A stretch of 64,000 nt of DNA from assembly GCF_024539815.1 (NCBI RefSeq), contig NZ_JAHHIU010000064.1, positions 1 through 64,000 of the forward strand, in the 5' to 3' direction. The stretch comes from Streptomyces hayashii (GTDB lineage Bacteria > Actinomycetota > Actinomycetes > Streptomycetales > Streptomycetaceae). The notes under the pieces are model-generated. The model did not search any database. It was given only the letters and a program-made list of their open reading frames with translations, and was not told where the DNA came from. The position numbers were made by a program, and so were the translations under genes. Positions 62,182 through 64,000 of this stretch are shown here, piece after piece (within the stretch, counting starts at the first letter, position 1; each line of letters opens with the position of its first letter).

Positions 62182-63072
62182 TCAGCCCCGCAGGGCCGGC
62201 GCCAGCACCTCCTCGCACCACCGGCGAAAGCCCGTGGGCGTGGTGTCGGGGGTGCTGGGCTGGGACGCGCCGTAGAAGCCCTGCGTGTTCTGGGCGTCCG
62301 TCATGTCGGCCACCGCCTGCGCCCACGCCTCGGTCGCGCCCTGACGGATCATCATGGTCCTCTGTTCGGCCGAGGTGATCTGCCGCACGCGCACGGGGCG
62401 GTCCAGCACCTCGGTGAGGACGCCGGCCATGCCCTCGGGGGTCAGGTCGTCGGGGCCGGCCAGCGCGACGTCGCGGTATCCGGTCCAGGAGGTGTCGAGG
62501 AGCAGCCGGGCCGCCTCCGCGGCGATGTCGCGGACGGCGCAGGTGCGCAGCACGCGATCCCGCGCGAGTGCGACGGTCCAGACGCCCTCGTCGCGGATCG
62601 GGGCCGCCTGGCGGAGCAGGTTCTCCATCAGCGCCGGCGGGCACAGCGCCCGGTAGTGCACGCCCGTCGCGGCGATGGCCTCGTCCATGGCCAGCGAGGC
62701 CGAGATCGGCCCGGCGTCGCGGGCGACGCCCCGGCCCAGCGTCGAGACGGCCACGACGCGCTCGACTCCCTGGACGCCGATCGCCTCGCGGAGCGGCTCC
62801 GTGAAAGCCCGGAAGTGGCCCTCGACGTCCTCGGTTCCGGGCGTCGGGGGCACCAGCCAGAAGATCCGGTCGGCGCCCTCGCACGCCTCCTTGAGCACGG
62901 CCGGGTCGGCGTGCGAACCCGGGACGACCTCGACGCGTTCCCGGTGCTGCGGCGAGAGCCGGGCGGGGTCGCGGACGATCACCCGGACCGGGGTCGCGCC
63001 GTGGTCGGCGTCCAGCAGACGGGACAGGACCTCGCGGCCGATCTGACCGGTGGGGGTGGTGACGACGATCAT
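62182..63072 (-). CDS. NmrA-like NAD(P)-binding protein
   Basis: The 296-residue atypical SDR starts MIVVTTPTGQIGREVL (nucleotide-binding glycines) with RVIVRDPARL near residue 30. It lacks the Tyr-Lys pair of active reductases, as in NmrA and quinone-reductase-like proteins that sense redox cofactors or reduce quinones. It is divergent from a LysR gene 123 bp away, a common pairing for LysR-controlled reductases. Confidence 0.88.
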   Translation of the reverse strand: MIVVTTPTGQIGREVLSRLLDADHGATPVRVIVRDPARLSPQHRERVEVVPGSHADPAVLKEACEGADRIFWLVPPTPGTEDVEGHFRAFTEPLREAIGVQGVERVVAVSTLGRGVARDAGPISASLAMDEAIAATGVHYRALCPPALMENLLRQAAPIRDEGVWTVALARDRVLRTCAVRDIAAEAARLLLDTSWTGYRDVALAGPDDLTPEGMAGVLTEVLDRPVRVRQITSAEQRTMMIRQGATEAWAQAVADMTDAQNTQGFYGASQPSTPDTTPTGFRRWCEEVLAPALRG

Positions 63073-63195
63073 GAACTGCTCCAGAGCCGGTGGCGGTGTG
63101 TACGCCGACGAGCCTGCTGCCGCCGCCGTCCGGACGGAAGGACCGATCGGCTCGCGCTTGTTACCCTCAGAGCAATACCGAACGGAGGGCCGCGC

Positions 63196-64000
63196 ATGGA
63201 GTCCCGTCCGCTGCGCTACTTCGTCGCCGTGGCCGAGGAACTCAACTTCGCCCGTGCCGCGCAACGGCTCGGCATCTCCCCGCCGCCGCTGTCCCGGTCG
63301 ATCCGCGCGCTGGAGAGCGAGCTGGGGGCCGTCCTCTTCGAGCGGACGACCCACAGCGTGGCCCTGACGCCGGCCGGTGCGGTCCTGCTCGCCGAGGCGA
63401 GGTTCGCCCTGGAGGCGCTGGACGCCGCGGGCCTGCGGGCCCGCCGCGCGGCCGCCGCCGAGCCGAAGCTGGTACTGGCCGTGAAGGCGGACGGGGACGC
63501 GGGACTGCTGGAGACGATCCTCGCGCGGTACGCGGCCGACCCCGCGGCCCTGCCGGTCACCGTGCGCCTGGCCGCGTGGCAGGAGCAGTCCCGGATGCTG
63601 CGGCAGGGCGAGGCCGACGCCGCCCTGATGTACGAGCCGTACGAACGCGCGGGCCTCGACACCGAGGACCTCGTCTCCGAGCCGCGGGTCGCCGCCCTCG
63701 CGGTGAGCCATCCCCTCGCCGTCCGGGCCGGGCTGCGCCTCGCCGACCTGGGGCTGCGCGAGCACGAGACGCTCCGGTTCATCGAGGAGGTCCGGGGCAG
63801 GGGCCAGGACCTCGCCCAGCTCCTCACGCTCGTCGGCCTGGGCGAGCTGGTCGCTCTGCTGCCCGCCTCCGTCGCCGACCGCTACCCCCGGCCCGGGGTC
63901 GTCTACCGGCCCGTCCTGGACGCACCCGCCGCCGTCATGGCCGTCGCCTGGCCCCAGCAGTCGCGCTCGACGGCCACGGCCGCGCTCGTACGGGCCGCCG
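63196..64000 (+). CDS. LysR-family regulator (3' end outside window)
   Basis: The partial product of 268 residues has an N-terminal helix-turn-helix FARAAQRLGISPPPLSRSIRALE and the start of the effector domain. GGAGGG precedes the ATG. It probably controls the divergent NmrA-like gene. The frame is open to the window end, so about the last 30 residues of a typical protein are missing. Confidence 0.92.
   Translation, partial: MESRPLRYFVAVAEELNFARAAQRLGISPPPLSRSIRALESELGAVLFERTTHSVALTPAGAVLLAEARFALEALDAAGLRARRAAAAEPKLVLAVKADGDAGLLETILARYAADPAALPVTVRLAAWQEQSRMLRQGEADAALMYEPYERAGLDTEDLVSEPRVAALAVSHPLAVRAGLRLADLGLREHETLRFIEEVRGRGQDLAQLLTLVGLGELVALLPASVADRYPRPGVVYRPVLDAPAAVMAVAWPQQSRSTATAALVRAA

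Overview
The sequence is very GC-rich. It uses GTG and TTG starts, ATGA-type overlaps between genes, and rare TTA codons in a SARP activator and an exporter. All of this points to a Streptomyces or closely related actinomycete. About 48.5 kb is one hybrid NRPS/PKS gene cluster that runs off the left edge. The remaining 15.5 kb is ordinary Streptomyces chromosome.

Left arm, minus strand, 31.9 kb down to the left edge: a KS-AT-ACP polyketide synthase; a large NRPS (C-X-T-C-X-T-E) whose two X segments occupy the place of adenylation domains and look like decayed FkbH-type domains; a discrete acyl carrier protein; a stand-alone three-domain FkbH-like protein with a lost HAD motif; a C-T-C-A-T NRPS whose first module has no A domain; a half-C-A-T NRPS; a stand-alone A domain; a luciferase-like flavin monooxygenase; and a type II thioesterase. 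About 1.9 kb holding two decayed dihydrolipoamide dehydrogenase genes follows. Beyond it are an acyl-CoA oxidase homologue and a PKS with a KSQ-AT-ACP loading module followed by a second KS, truncated by the window.

Right arm, plus strand, 32.4 to 43.0 kb: a 60-residue leader ORF, a BtrH-like acyltransferase fused to an ACP, an AMP-forming ligase, a PLP-dependent (BtrK/VinO-like) decarboxylase, a discrete ACP, two acyl-CoA dehydrogenase homologues, a phosphopantetheinyl transferase, a second BtrH-like protein, a second stand-alone A domain related to the left-arm one, and a flavin reductase. An MFS exporter and a large SARP-NB-ARC-TPR activator follow, both with early TTA codons. The two arms diverge from a region flanked by a roughly 135-bp inverted repeat that carries the translation start of both transcripts.

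Taken together, the right arm looks built to activate an amino acid, decarboxylate it on a carrier protein, dehydrogenate it and hand it to the assembly line. The left arm has three carrier domains (two in the large NRPS, one in the C-T-C-A-T protein) with no adenylation domain in cis. Loading in trans by the free A domains, free ACPs and BtrH-like acyltransferases is the simplest reading, but it is inference. The product is not identifiable from this window.

Right flank, 48.5 to 64 kb: a 22-bp tandem repeat, an orphan sugar-binding lipoprotein with a DasR-like operator, a dodecin, a HAD phosphatase, a luciferase-like oxidoreductase, a UvrA-like ABC protein, an SDR reductase, an ornithine-lipid gene pair (olsB-olsA), the sdhCAB operon with a divergent LysR regulator, an NmrA-like protein, and a LysR gene cut by the window end.
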